Assembly (NCBI GenBank): GCA_964417685.1
Contig: CAYQIT010000001.1
Location: 1 to 64,000 of the forward strand
Length of the DNA stretch: 64,000 bases
Direction of reading: 5' to 3'
From: CAJQGY01 sp964417685
GTDB lineage: Bacteria > Pseudomonadota > Gammaproteobacteria > Magnimaribacterales > D2472
Made by a program: the position numbers and the translations under genes. Below, piece after piece: positions 18,727 through 26,972 of this stretch. The notes below the pieces were generated by a model. It ran no database searches, was not told where the DNA came from, and worked only from the letters and a program-made list of their open reading frames with translations. Each line of letters starts with the position of its first letter. The first letter of the stretch is position 1.

Positions 18727-19578
18727 ATGAATCAATTTGAAAAATTTCAATCTGCAATTTCAATTACCAAAATTAAAGATAATTTTTATAAGATTATTCC
18801 AAATAGAGATTATTTTGTAGGTAATACACCTCATGGAGGGTATTTAAATGCTGTAATGAGCAAAGCTTTACTTTCATCTATGCCGCATAAGAATATTATA
18901 AGCTCATCTACACAATACTTAGACAGAACCGAATCAACTGATACCTTTTTAGAAGTTGAGATATTAAAAGCCAGCAGGGGCAGTTCAGCTGGCTTAGTGA
19001 AATTAATACAAGACAATAAAATATGCTCAACCATGACTGGCACTTGCTCTGATTTTGAACGCATGAAAGGCTTTGATGGTCTTGAAACAAGCCTACCAAG
19101 CATATTTAATTCTCATGATCATAACGACTACAAGGAATTAAATTATGACAAGATTTCAAAAGGATTTACCCCATCTTTCATTAAACAGCTTAATTGTTAT
19201 ATAAATCCTGATCATGCTTGGTGGGACAGAGATCCAATAGATGATAATGCAGAAGCAAGATGTTCAGCTTTTTTAGAAATGTCAGGTGGCATGGCAGATC
19301 AATTTTGTTTAGCATACTATTCAGATATTTTACCTCCAGTTGTTTCTAACAAATTTGGAGCGTTAGGTTGGATACCAACATTAACCCTAACAACTCATAT
19401 TCGTATGATGCCAACAACCTCAAAACTATTCGCTGACTTTAAAGCAAGTGATATTAATAATGGTTATTTTGAGCAGGATGCAAGAATATGGGATTTGAAC
19501 GGAAATTTTGTTGCTTCAAGCAGACAACTGGCTAGAATACTTAAGTCAGAAGAAAAATTATTAATAAAAGGGAACTAA
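18727..19578 (+). CDS. Acyl-CoA thioesterase-like hotdog protein
   Basis: Starting from the ATG at 18727 gives 283 residues; the frame is open for 27 codons more, but those overlap the tatD start and add an unlikely membrane-like tail. Two hotdog halves are seen. The first has 'GNTPHGGYLNAVMSKALLSS' (substrate-entry helix) and 'STQYLDRTESTDTFLEVEIL'. The second has ECSAFLEMSGG-like 'RCSAFLEMSGGMADQFCLAY' and 'WIPTLTLTTHIRMMP'. This is the TesB-like/thioesterase family that hydrolyses acyl-CoA esters. It lies 2 bases before the MoxR gene; whether they share a function is unknown. Confidence 0.78.
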   Translation: MNQFEKFQSAISITKIKDNFYKIIPNRDYFVGNTPHGGYLNAVMSKALLSSMPHKNIISSSTQYLDRTESTDTFLEVEILKASRGSSAGLVKLIQDNKICSTMTGTCSDFERMKGFDGLETSLPSIFNSHDHNDYKELNYDKISKGFTPSFIKQLNCYINPDHAWWDRDPIDDNAEARCSAFLEMSGGMADQFCLAYYSDILPPVVSNKFGALGWIPTLTLTTHIRMMPTTSKLFADFKASDINNGYFEQDARIWDLNGNFVASSRQLARILKSEEKLLIKGN

Positions 19579-19580
19579 GT

Positions 19581-20435
19581 ATGCAATTCAAAGGAACTAA
19601 AAATTATATATCAACAGAGGATCTAAGCCTTGCTGTGAATGCAGCCGCTGCCTTAGAACGACCTCTTTTAATAAAGGGTGAGCCTGGTACTGGTAAAACC
19701 TTATTGGCAATTGAAGTTGCTCAAGCTATGGGTTTAGAGCTAATTGAATGGCATATAAAATCAACCACAAAAGCTTCACAGGGTTTATATGAGTATGATG
19801 CTGTAACAAGATTAAGAGACTCCCAATTAGGTGATGAGAGGGTTAAAGATATCTCAAATTACATAAACAAAGGTAAGTTATGGGAAGCATTTGAATCTGA
19901 TAAACAAGTAGTTCTCTTGATTGATGAGATTGATAAGGCTGATATAGAGTTTCCAAACGATCTTTTGCAGGAAATTGATAGAATGGAGTTTTTTTGTTAC
20001 GAAACAAATCAAACAATTAAAGCCAAACATAGACCTTTAATTATAATGACTTCAAATAATGAAAAAGAATTACCAGATGCTTTTTTAAGAAGATGTTTCT
20101 TCCATTACATTAATTTTCCAGATAGAGATACTATGAATAAGATTGTCTCCGTCCATTATCCAAAAATTAAGAAAAAATTAGTGAATGAGGCATTGGAAAT
20201 ATTTTTTGATCTAAGAAAAATACCAGGTTTAAAGAAAAAACCTTCCACATCAGAGTTAATAGATTGGTTAAAGTTATTACTATCTGATGACATGCCTGAT
20301 GAAATATTAAAAAATGCAGATTCTTCAAAAGCAATACCACCTCTGTACGGCGCGCTTCTTAAAAATGAACAAGATGTTCAGTTGCTTGAAAGGCTTGCTT
20401 TTATGTCTAGAAGAGAATCAGCTTCAAGTAAATAG
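19581..20435 (+). CDS. MoxR-family AAA+ ATPase
   Basis: A 284-residue AAA+ protein with Walker A 'KGEPGTGKTLLA' (about 36-47), Walker B VVLLIDEIDKADIEF, sensor-1 'IIMTSNNEKELPDAFLRRC' and the arginine finger in RRC. The C-terminal lid is short. MoxR ATPases act as chaperones, often to insert metal cofactors or mature enzymes, together with VWA-domain partners. The gene directly abuts the CoxE-like VWA gene (stop TAG, then ATG), the usual pairing. No carbon monoxide dehydrogenase or methanol dehydrogenase gene is near, so its client is unknown. Confidence 0.9.
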   Translation: MQFKGTKNYISTEDLSLAVNAAAALERPLLIKGEPGTGKTLLAIEVAQAMGLELIEWHIKSTTKASQGLYEYDAVTRLRDSQLGDERVKDISNYINKGKLWEAFESDKQVVLLIDEIDKADIEFPNDLLQEIDRMEFFCYETNQTIKAKHRPLIIMTSNNEKELPDAFLRRCFFHYINFPDRDTMNKIVSVHYPKIKKKLVNEALEIFFDLRKIPGLKKKPSTSELIDWLKLLLSDDMPDEILKNADSSKAIPPLYGALLKNEQDVQLLERLAFMSRRESASSK

Positions 20436-21611
20436 ATGCTAATAAATCTTTTTCAAACAGTAAGATCAGCTGGCGTCCCATGTTCTCTAAGAGAGCTACT
20501 TGACCTTCTTGGCGCCCTTGAAAAACAGATGGTTTATGCAAATATAGATGATTTTTATTATCTATCTCGGGCAATACTAGTTAAAGACGAGAAACATTAC
20601 GATAAATTTGATAAAGCTTTTGATATTTACTTTAAAGGAATCGAAAAACTTGAAGATATTTTTCAAGCTTTAATTCCTGAAGATTGGTTAAGAAAAGCAT
20701 TTGAAAAAGAACTGGATCCAGAAGAGCTTAAAAAAATTAAATCTCTTGGTGGTTTAGATAAATTGCTTGATGAATTCAAAAAAAGACTAGAAGAACAAAA
20801 AGAACGCCATGAAGGCGGCAATAAATGGATTGGAACAAATGGAACTTCTCCATTTGGTCATGGCGGTCAGAATCCAGAAGGCATTAGAGTAGGGGGTCAG
20901 GGTGGCCAGAAAAGTGCTGTTAAGGTTTGGGAGCAAAGACAGTTTAGCAATCTAGATGACTCTATCATTATTGGAACCAGAGAAATGCAAATGGCATTAA
21001 GAAGACTTAGAAGATTTGCTAGGCATGGTAATGATCTTGAACTCGATATGAATGATACGATTAAATCAACAGCTAAGAATGCAGGTTATTTAGATATTAA
21101 GATGGTTCCAGAGAGATCGAATGCTGTAAAAGTGATAGTCTTATTTGATGTAGGCGGCTCAATGGATCCTTATATAAAGCTTTGCGAAGAGCTTTTCTCT
21201 GCAATTAAAACCGAATTCAAGCATCTTGAATATTTTTATTTCCATAACTGTATTTATGAGTCTGTTTGGAAAGATAATAGAAGAAGATCCCAAGAGAGAT
21301 TTCTTGTTCAAGATATTATCAATAAATATTCGGCAGACTACAAAATAATAGTTGTTGGCGATGCGACCATGGCTCCTTATGAAATAACAAATGCCGGTGG
21401 CAGCATAGAGCATTGGAATGAAGAGCCCGGTTCAACTTGGATAAAAAGAATATCAAATCATTTTGATAATATGGCTTGGTTAAATCCTGTTCCTGATGAT
21501 CACTGGGACTATTCATCATCTGTTTGCATACTAAGAGATTTATTTGATAATAGAATGTATCCTTTAACACTTAAAGGATTAGAGGAAGCAATGGGGGAGC
21601 TTACAAAATGA
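20436..21611 (+). CDS. CoxE-like VWA-domain protein, partner of MoxR
   Basis: A 391-residue protein with an N-terminal CoxE-like helical region and a charged linker (about 105-150, glycine-rich near 'NGTSPFGHGGQNPEGIRVGG'). A C-terminal von Willebrand A domain (from about 225) has VIVLFDVGGSMDPYIKLCEE and EFKHLEYFYFHNCIYESVWK. The metal site reads DxGGS rather than DxSxS, as is common in this subfamily. CoxE/MoxR pairs reshape client enzymes, as in loading of the CO dehydrogenase cofactor, but many are orphans like this one. It overlaps the next permease gene as ATGA, so a functional link to that transporter is possible. Confidence 0.88.
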   Translation: MLINLFQTVRSAGVPCSLRELLDLLGALEKQMVYANIDDFYYLSRAILVKDEKHYDKFDKAFDIYFKGIEKLEDIFQALIPEDWLRKAFEKELDPEELKKIKSLGGLDKLLDEFKKRLEEQKERHEGGNKWIGTNGTSPFGHGGQNPEGIRVGGQGGQKSAVKVWEQRQFSNLDDSIIIGTREMQMALRRLRRFARHGNDLELDMNDTIKSTAKNAGYLDIKMVPERSNAVKVIVLFDVGGSMDPYIKLCEELFSAIKTEFKHLEYFYFHNCIYESVWKDNRRRSQERFLVQDIINKYSADYKIIVVGDATMAPYEITNAGGSIEHWNEEPGSTWIKRISNHFDNMAWLNPVPDDHWDYSSSVCILRDLFDNRMYPLTLKGLEEAMGELTK

Positions 21612-22945
21612 ATACTACAAACAATCAAGGCATTAAATGGGGGCCTTTTACATTAAGAATTCCATTTATTCATATTAAATTTAGAGCTGGTGAGTTTTTT
21701 CAGGGAATGGTTATTTCTGGGGCCACAGCATTTGCTGCTGTTCCAGTAGCTATGGGTTTAGGACTCACATTTGAGGAGGGTGTTGCATTAAGTTTTATTG
21801 CAGGAACTCTAATTGCTTCTGGACCAATTCTTTTTGGAGAACCAATGGCTCCTGGTTGGATAACGCCTGCATTACCAATTGTTATAGCTGCTTTTGCTGC
21901 AAAAGGTCAATTTACTGGAGTTTATGATGTAACAACTTTTCAATACATGGCAGCTATTTGTATCGAATTTACACTGCTTATATTTATTCTAGGTGTAACC
22001 GGTTGGGGAAAAAAACTTATCCAAATTATTCCTAATGGATTAAAGGCAGGTATTATTTTAGGTGCAGCTTTAGCAGCGTTTTACCAAGTTTTTGTCACAG
22101 ATTTAGATAAGTTAATGATCCAACCTATATCAATGTTTGTTGCCATAACTGTCTGTATCGTTACAACCTTCTCAGATCCTTTTAAAAGATTAGCAGCAAA
22201 ACATTCATTAATTAATAAGATTGGCTCACTAGGTTTACTGCCAGGCTTTATTCTTGCAGCTTTTATAGCTTTTCTATTCAATGAAGTTACATTTAATATT
22301 GAATGGGGATTTAAAATCCCAGATGTTGTATCTTTATTTAATAGAACATCTCCTCTTGTAATTGGCTTTCCAACTCTTGAAATGTATTTAGAGGCTATAC
22401 CTCTCGTAATAATTGGATACACTCTTTTATTTGGAGATTTAATTACTGCAAATGAGGTATTAAATGATGCACAAAAATCGAGACCAGATGAAAAACTTGA
22501 TATTAATCTCAATAGATCGCATTTATCTATAGCAGCGCGAAATTTTATTGGATTAATATTAAATCCATTTTTCCCAACTCAAGGTGCGTTATGGACCGGT
22601 GTTCATGTGGTGGTGGTTGAGCGCTGGAAAAAAGGCTTTAAAGAAATGCCATCTATATTTGATGGTTTAGGTTCATATTATTTAATGGCTTTACCAATTC
22701 TATATTTCACACTTCCATTCATAACATTAATGAAACCATTAATGCAGATGGCATTAACATTAACGTTAATATTAACTGGCTTTGCTTGTGCTTATGTTGC
22801 AATGGCTATACCAAAGAAAAATTCTGAAATGGCGTCTGCTTTGTTAATAGCTGTTTTTATTACTTTCTTTAGTGCATGGATTGGTTTGTTAGTTGGTATA
22901 ATCTTAAGCCTATTAGTTATTGGAATTGATAAGAAAAAAAATTAG
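21608..22945 (+). CDS. Polytopic membrane protein, permease-like, unassigned
   Basis: A 445-residue hydrophobic protein with roughly 12 predicted membrane segments. The first helices carry AGEFFQGMVISGATAFAAVP and 'FGEPMAPGWITPALPIVIAA', reminiscent of proline-broken half-helices in the nucleobase/sulfate (SLC23/26-like) fold. A later stretch 'RNFIGLILNPFFPTQGALWT' is strongly conserved-looking and glycine/proline-rich. I cannot name its family with confidence. Tight overlap with the CoxE-like gene suggests co-expression with the MoxR system. The substrate is unknown; anion or nucleobase transport would be a guess. Confidence 0.7.
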   Translation: MNTTNNQGIKWGPFTLRIPFIHIKFRAGEFFQGMVISGATAFAAVPVAMGLGLTFEEGVALSFIAGTLIASGPILFGEPMAPGWITPALPIVIAAFAAKGQFTGVYDVTTFQYMAAICIEFTLLIFILGVTGWGKKLIQIIPNGLKAGIILGAALAAFYQVFVTDLDKLMIQPISMFVAITVCIVTTFSDPFKRLAAKHSLINKIGSLGLLPGFILAAFIAFLFNEVTFNIEWGFKIPDVVSLFNRTSPLVIGFPTLEMYLEAIPLVIIGYTLLFGDLITANEVLNDAQKSRPDEKLDINLNRSHLSIAARNFIGLILNPFFPTQGALWTGVHVVVVERWKKGFKEMPSIFDGLGSYYLMALPILYFTLPFITLMKPLMQMALTLTLILTGFACAYVAMAIPKKNSEMASALLIAVFITFFSAWIGLLVGIILSLLVIGIDKKKN

Positions 22946-22952
22946 TTAAAAT

Positions 22953-23873
22953 ATGTCATTTGCGTTAGAGATCAATGATCTTAAAAAAACTTATTCTGGT
23001 GGCGTTGAAGCTCTAAAGGAGATTTCATTCTCTGTAAATGAAGGTGATTTTTATGCATTACTTGGGCCTAATGGAGCGGGGAAGTCCTCCACAATAGGCA
23101 TTATTGGTTCTCTTTTAACAAAATCATCTGGCAACGTTAAGATATTTGATGTTGATATTGATGAGAACTTGCCTCTTGCAAAAACAATGCTTGGTGTTGT
23201 TTCTCAAGAAATAAATTTTTCTCAATTTGAAAAAGTATTAGATATTGTTGTTACACAAGCTGGATTTTATGGGATACCAAAAAAAGAAGCTTTGCCAAAG
23301 GTAGAAAATATTCTTAAAAGATTAAGTCTTTGGGATAAAAGAAATTTTCAAGCAAGAACTCTTTCTGGTGGATATAAAAGAAGGCTAATGATTGCAAAAG
23401 CTTTGATACATGAACCTAAACTTTTAATACTAGATGAGCCAACTGCTGGAGTTGATATCGAACTTAGAAGAGAAATGTGGTCTTTTCTAAAAGAAATTAA
23501 TGAAAATGGCACTACTATTATTTTGACAACACATTACCTTGAAGAAGCAGAGCAGCTATGTAGAAATATTGGCATTATTGATAAAGGCAAGATTGTTACA
23601 AACACTAGCATGAAAGATCTCCTTGGAACTTTAAATGTTCAAGGGTTTGTATTTGATTTGCAATCTCCTTTAAATCAAGCGCCAGTCATAGAAGGTTTTC
23701 CTTTAAAGCTTGAAGACCCACTTACTTTAGTGGCAGCGGTAAGCAAAGACAGATCAATCAATGCCTTATTCGAAGAATTATCTAAATTAGATATCAAAAT
23801 CAAATCTATGAGAAATGAAGCAAATAGGCTCGAAGAATTATTTATTGAGATGGTGAATTCAAATGAAAAATAA
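22953..23873 (+). CDS. ABC-2-type transporter ATPase, YadG-like
   Basis: A 306-residue ATPase with Walker A 'LLGPNGAGKSSTIG' (about 36-46), Q-loop 'GVVSQEINF', signature 'LSGGYKRRLMIAKAL', Walker B 'LLILDEPTAGVDIELR' and switch 'LTTHYLEEAEQL'. The tail of about 90 residues is typical of ABC-2 exporters with a cytoplasmic regulatory end. It precedes and overlaps the matching permease by 11 bases. The closest family is YadG/YadH, whose substrate is still unknown; drug or polysaccharide export is possible. Confidence 0.9.
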   Translation: MSFALEINDLKKTYSGGVEALKEISFSVNEGDFYALLGPNGAGKSSTIGIIGSLLTKSSGNVKIFDVDIDENLPLAKTMLGVVSQEINFSQFEKVLDIVVTQAGFYGIPKKEALPKVENILKRLSLWDKRNFQARTLSGGYKRRLMIAKALIHEPKLLILDEPTAGVDIELRREMWSFLKEINENGTTIILTTHYLEEAEQLCRNIGIIDKGKIVTNTSMKDLLGTLNVQGFVFDLQSPLNQAPVIEGFPLKLEDPLTLVAAVSKDRSINALFEELSKLDIKIKSMRNEANRLEELFIEMVNSNEK

Positions 23874-24642
23874 TTCAACTATATTAATAGGTCTTTGGAC
23901 TTTGACTGTTAAAGAGATTAGAAGATTTTTAAGAATTTGGGTCCAGACTCTTGTACCTCCTGCAGTAACAATGTCTTTATATTTTGTTATTTTTGGTTCA
24001 TTGATTGGACCAAGAATTGGCTCAATGGATGGTTTTGACTATATTCAATTTATGATCCCCGGATTAATTATGATGTCTGTCATTACAAATTCTTACAATA
24101 ATGTTGTTTCATCTTTTTATTCAGTCAAATTCCAAAAATCAATTGAGGAATTGCTTATATCTCCAATGCCAAATTGGACCATTCTACTTGGATTTATTCT
24201 TGGGGGAGTAAGCAGGGGTATTCTTATAGGTTTTATTGTTTATGCAGTAAGCTTACTTTTTTATCCTGATTTTACAGTTGTTAATCCGCTTTTAACTCTT
24301 ACTGTTCTATTTTTAACAGCAGTTCTTTTCTCATTAATGGGATTTATAAACGCTGTCTTTGCTGACAGCTTTGATGATATATCGATAATACCCACATTTA
24401 TCTTAACCCCACTCATATATTTGGGAGGAGTTTTTTATTCTATAAATATTCTTCCAGAGATATGGAGATCAATTTCAATGGCAAATCCAATGTTGTATGT
24501 AGTAAACACCTTTAGGGAAGGGATGCTTGGTGTAAGTGACGTTTCTATTGTATTTTCACTATCTATGATTATTGGTTTTATAGTTCTTCTCACTATATCT
24601 TGTCTATATTTACTTAAAAAGGGGACTGGTATAAGGCAATGA
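23863..24642 (+). CDS. ABC-2-type permease, YadH-like
   Basis: A 259-residue permease with six predicted helices: the first near 30-52 ('LVPPAVTMSLYFVIFGSLIG'), then 'FMIPGLIMMSVITNSYNNVV', the amphipathic 'SIEELLISPMPNW' connector seen in ABC-2 proteins, and later 'IIPTFILTPLIYLGGVFYSI'. Full family length. Start ATG overlaps the ATPase gene and the stop overlaps queF by 4 bases (ATGA), so the three genes form one transcript. The substrate is not known. Confidence 0.9.
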   Translation: MKNNSTILIGLWTLTVKEIRRFLRIWVQTLVPPAVTMSLYFVIFGSLIGPRIGSMDGFDYIQFMIPGLIMMSVITNSYNNVVSSFYSVKFQKSIEELLISPMPNWTILLGFILGGVSRGILIGFIVYAVSLLFYPDFTVVNPLLTLTVLFLTAVLFSLMGFINAVFADSFDDISIIPTFILTPLIYLGGVFYSINILPEIWRSISMANPMLYVVNTFREGMLGVSDVSIVFSLSMIIGFIVLLTISCLYLLKKGTGIRQ

Positions 24643-25361
24643 GTAGAAAATTTCTTGGTAATTCGTATGTTAAAAACCTAAAGACCTCATACAAAATTCT
24701 TGATCCCATAAAACGTCTAAGATCATCTTCTGCATATGGACATGATTTTTGGAATGCTTATGAATTTACCTATTTGGACAAAAAAAATCTTCCTGTGCTA
24801 AAGGTTTTGGAGATTACTATTCCCGCTGATTCAAGGTTTATTGTTGAATCAAAATCATTAAAAATTTATTTAAATTCCTTTTATGATAAAACCTTTATTA
24901 AAAATTCTGATGTTTTAAACCATATTAAGAAAGATTTAGACAAGCTTACTAAATCATTAACAAAAGTTAGGTTTCTAAATAAATTTCTAGATACACCAGC
25001 CTCTATAGATTTAAATTCCTCAAATTTATTAAATACACCTAAGAATAAGATAATTTGTTTTACAGGCTTTAGGTCAATTTGTCCTGTAACTTCTCAACCT
25101 GATTTCGCTAATATTTACATTAAATCTAGTGAGCCTATAGAAACAAAATGGATAACAGAATATTTAAAGTCATACAAAGAAAAGGGCGATTTTCATGAGC
25201 AGTGTGTTGAAAGTATCTATCAAGATATTGCTTCAAGATATAACCCAAAGAAGATTGAAGTTTGCGGAAGATTTATGAGAAGGGGAGGTATAGATATTAA
25301 TCCCATAAGATCATCAACTAAGTTATCTACCTTCAAGAATTTTAGGTTTTTTAATCAATAA
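24639..25361 (+). CDS. queF: NADPH-dependent 7-cyano-7-deazaguanine reductase
   Basis: A 240-residue QueF of the proteobacterial two-half type, shorter than the E. coli protein (282). The catalytic thiol Cys148 and acid Asp155 lie in FTGFRSICPVTSQPDFANIY, with the same 7-residue spacing as E. coli Cys190/Asp197. Further marks are EYLKSYKEKGDFHEQCVESI and EVCGRFMRRGGIDINPIRS (NADPH side). It reduces preQ0 to preQ1 for queuosine in tRNA wobble position 34. The other queuosine genes are not in the window. It ends a three-gene operon with the ABC-2 transporter. Confidence 0.93.
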   Translation: MSRKFLGNSYVKNLKTSYKILDPIKRLRSSSAYGHDFWNAYEFTYLDKKNLPVLKVLEITIPADSRFIVESKSLKIYLNSFYDKTFIKNSDVLNHIKKDLDKLTKSLTKVRFLNKFLDTPASIDLNSSNLLNTPKNKIICFTGFRSICPVTSQPDFANIYIKSSEPIETKWITEYLKSYKEKGDFHEQCVESIYQDIASRYNPKKIEVCGRFMRRGGIDINPIRSSTKLSTFKNFRFFNQ

Positions 25362-25418
25362 ATTTAATCAAGCTTTCTGCATTTGATTTTTATATTTTGA
25401 TGTAAAATGCATCTCTCA

Positions 25419-25508
<90 letters not shown>

Positions 25509-25553
25509 ATGCTTCATTTGAATTACTATCTATGTTCATTTATCATACGCTTT

Positions 25554-25841
25554 GTGAAATCATTTATTCAAAACCTTAACTCAATTTTAGAAATGTTAGA
25601 AAGTGTTGAGCATGAAATAAATCTTGCTGGATATTCTCTTACTGAAAAAAAAGTTTTTTTTACAATAGTTCAATTAACAGCAAAAGAAGGTTCTTGTAAT
25701 ATCACAGATGTTATAAATGATTCAAATCTTTCTCGCTCTACAGTCTACAAGGGAATTAAAAAGCTTGAACAAAATATGCTATTGAGAGTCAAACAATCAA
25801 GCGTTGATAAACGAGAATCTTATTTAACTGTTATAAGCTAA
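25554..25841 (+). CDS. Small MarR-like winged-helix regulator
   Basis: From the GTG at 25554 the protein has 95 residues. The frame is open further up, through the tRNA-Ser, so upstream starts inside or abutting the tRNA are unlikely; ATG at 25593 is an alternative. The middle has the helix-turn-helix pattern of MarR/winged-helix proteins: NITDVINDSNLSRSTVYKGI (turn plus recognition helix) followed by the wing LEQNMLLRVKQSSVDKRESY, like the DxR wing of MarR. MarR proteins normally exceed 130 residues, so this one is short at both ends. Its target may be the next membrane gene, 16 bases downstream. Confidence 0.65.
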   Translation: MKSFIQNLNSILEMLESVEHEINLAGYSLTEKKVFFTIVQLTAKEGSCNITDVINDSNLSRSTVYKGIKKLEQNMLLRVKQSSVDKRESYLTVIS

Positions 25842-25857
25842 TAACAGTTTTTTCATT

Positions 25858-26454
25858 ATGAATATTAATTCTAGATTCAAAGATTTTATTCTTACAAATA
25901 TTATGCTCTATTTCTTTGCAATGGGCGTTTGGTCTTTATGGTCATATTTTGCTTTTGTGGGTCTAGAGAAAATGGATTGGCAAGGTAGCATCGTTTATTT
26001 GCCCCATGGTATTCGTGTACTTGGTATTTGTTTTTTTGGTTTAAAATCTCTTCCTGCTTTAATGGCTGCAGAGATTACAGGACCATTATTTATCAATCCA
26101 GAGCAATATATGGGTATATGGAGTCTTGCTAGCATGGCTTCACTTGCTTCAATAATATTGGCTAGAGAGCTCGTTAAATATTCTCAAAGTAATATCAAAG
26201 GATCAATTGTTGGCCCAATTAAATTTGAAAACTTTAGATTATTAGTTCTTGTAATTATATTATCAGCCCTTTTAAATTCTATTAGCGTTAACATTATAAT
26301 TTCCTATTTAGAACCTTCTATTAATCTAGATCCAATAGTTATCGGTAGATTTTTTATCGGTGATGTTTTAGGTTCATTGGTTCTAATTCTTTTCCTTAGT
26401 GTTACTTTCACTTCCCTTCGTCATAACAAGTTAACAACACCACATAACAAATAG
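25858..26454 (+). CDS. MASE1-like membrane protein without output domain
   Basis: A 198-residue membrane protein with about six helices. Early 'WQGSIVYLPHGIRVLGICFF' and 'LPALMAAEITGPLFI' resemble the integral membrane sensor domain MASE1, which is normally fused to a GGDEF or kinase domain. Here no cytoplasmic output domain follows: the chain ends after the last helix at a short basic tail. It might be a stand-alone sensor module or a transporter-like protein. It follows the MarR-like gene after 16 bases, so the two may be co-expressed. The SOS-regulated gene downstream has a separate promoter. Confidence 0.6.
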   Translation: MNINSRFKDFILTNIMLYFFAMGVWSLWSYFAFVGLEKMDWQGSIVYLPHGIRVLGICFFGLKSLPALMAAEITGPLFINPEQYMGIWSLASMASLASIILARELVKYSQSNIKGSIVGPIKFENFRLLVLVIILSALLNSISVNIIISYLEPSINLDPIVIGRFFIGDVLGSLVLILFLSVTFTSLRHNKLTTPHNK

Positions 26455-26458
26455 CTGC

Positions 26459-26487
26459 TTGACTACTGTATATTTGTACAGTATATT
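26459..26487 (+). promoter_or_regulatory. SOS promoter: LexA box between -35 and -10
   Basis: TTGACT (26459-26464), a 17-base spacer and TATATT (26482-26487) form a strong promoter. Filling the spacer is a 20-base LexA box at 26464-26483, with CTGT (26466-26469) and ACAG (26478-26481) eight bases apart, flanked by TA on each side like the E. coli consensus. LexA bound there would cover both promoter elements. Expected transcription start is about 26494, two bases before the ATG. Confidence 0.88.
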
Positions 26488-26495
26488 GATTAACT

Positions 26496-26705
26496 ATGAA
26501 TAACGTAATAAATATAAATTTTAATGATTCGGTAATTAATGAGTTAAATGAAGCTGTTGATATAATTTCATCAAAAAAAACAGTAGCTTATAAATACTTT
26601 AATGGTTGCTCTACAGCCCTTGAGAACTACTTAACCAATGTCAATTTTAATGAAGAGGTAGTTAACGAATATCAAGAAGTAACCCAATTAGAGCTTTTTT
26701 CATAA
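26496..26705 (+). CDS. SOS-regulated 69-residue protein with C-terminal beta-clamp-binding-like motif
   Basis: This small acidic protein is preceded by a near-perfect LexA box promoter and has an ATG 2 bases after the predicted transcription start. Residues 1-60 are predicted mostly helical with a short beta start (MNNVININF) and no membrane segment or signal. The last six residues are QLELFS; QL[S/D]LF is the consensus for binding the beta sliding clamp, as found at the end of translesion polymerases and MutS. No similar protein comes to mind. It could be a clamp-binding SOS regulator, a SulA-like division inhibitor, or unrelated; only the promoter and motif are certain. Confidence 0.75.
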   Translation: MNNVININFNDSVINELNEAVDIISSKKTVAYKYFNGCSTALENYLTNVNFNEEVVNEYQEVTQLELFS

Positions 26706-26755
26706 AAATTAATTATTAATCTTTAAATCGTTTTTAAGATGTATATAATCTTAAG

Positions 26756-26972
26756 AGGGTGTCTTGTTTATAGGTTTTTTAAGGGGGCTTATAAACATTT
26801 CTATTATTACCCTGAACATGGAGGTGGTCCTATTAGTATTTATATTAAACCAGGAAACGGAGGATTTACCTTTTGACACGGGGTAACTTTTAAGTTTCTG
26901 ACTAATAAGGGTTATTAACAACCTATATTAGATTTTTTTATAACCCTCAAATTAATTTTTGAGGGTTTTTTT
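26756..26972 (+). ncRNA. Structured leader RNA, candidate riboswitch or attenuator for the EamA gene
   Basis: A TATAAT at 26744-26749 predicts an RNA of about 215 bases with no convincing ORF. Visible helices: hairpin 26766-26774 with 26788-26796 (9 bp); TTACCCTG 26807-26814 with 26879-26886 (8 bp); and inside it 26822-26831 with 26861-26871 (about 10 bp with bulge and wobbles). An antiterminator pairing AGGGTTAT 26908-26915 with 26940-26947 excludes the terminator stem 26942-26951/26958-26967. GAGGG, the only plausible Shine-Dalgarno for the EamA gene, is inside the terminator stem (26961-26965). I do not recognise TPP, FMN, cobalamin, SAM, glycine, guanidine, fluoride or 6S RNA. A free-standing small RNA is the main alternative. 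Confidence 0.6.
26942..26972 (+). terminator. Rho-independent terminator just before the EamA gene
   Basis: A 10-bp perfect stem (AACCCTCAAA, 26942-26951, with 26958-26967), a 6-base loop and seven T. It ends only 4 bases before the EamA start codon, so it must be bypassed for that gene to be read from the upstream promoter. It competes with the antiterminator in the leader RNA. Confidence 0.88.

Noticed and set aside
19581..21611. Carbon monoxide dehydrogenase maturation cluster
   Set aside because: MoxR and CoxE-like genes are present, but no coxL, coxM or coxS is nearby, so no such enzyme is claimed.
22081..22512. 143-codon minus-strand open frame
   Set aside because: Shadow of the permease gene at 21608-22945, with no recognisable motif and no ribosome binding site.
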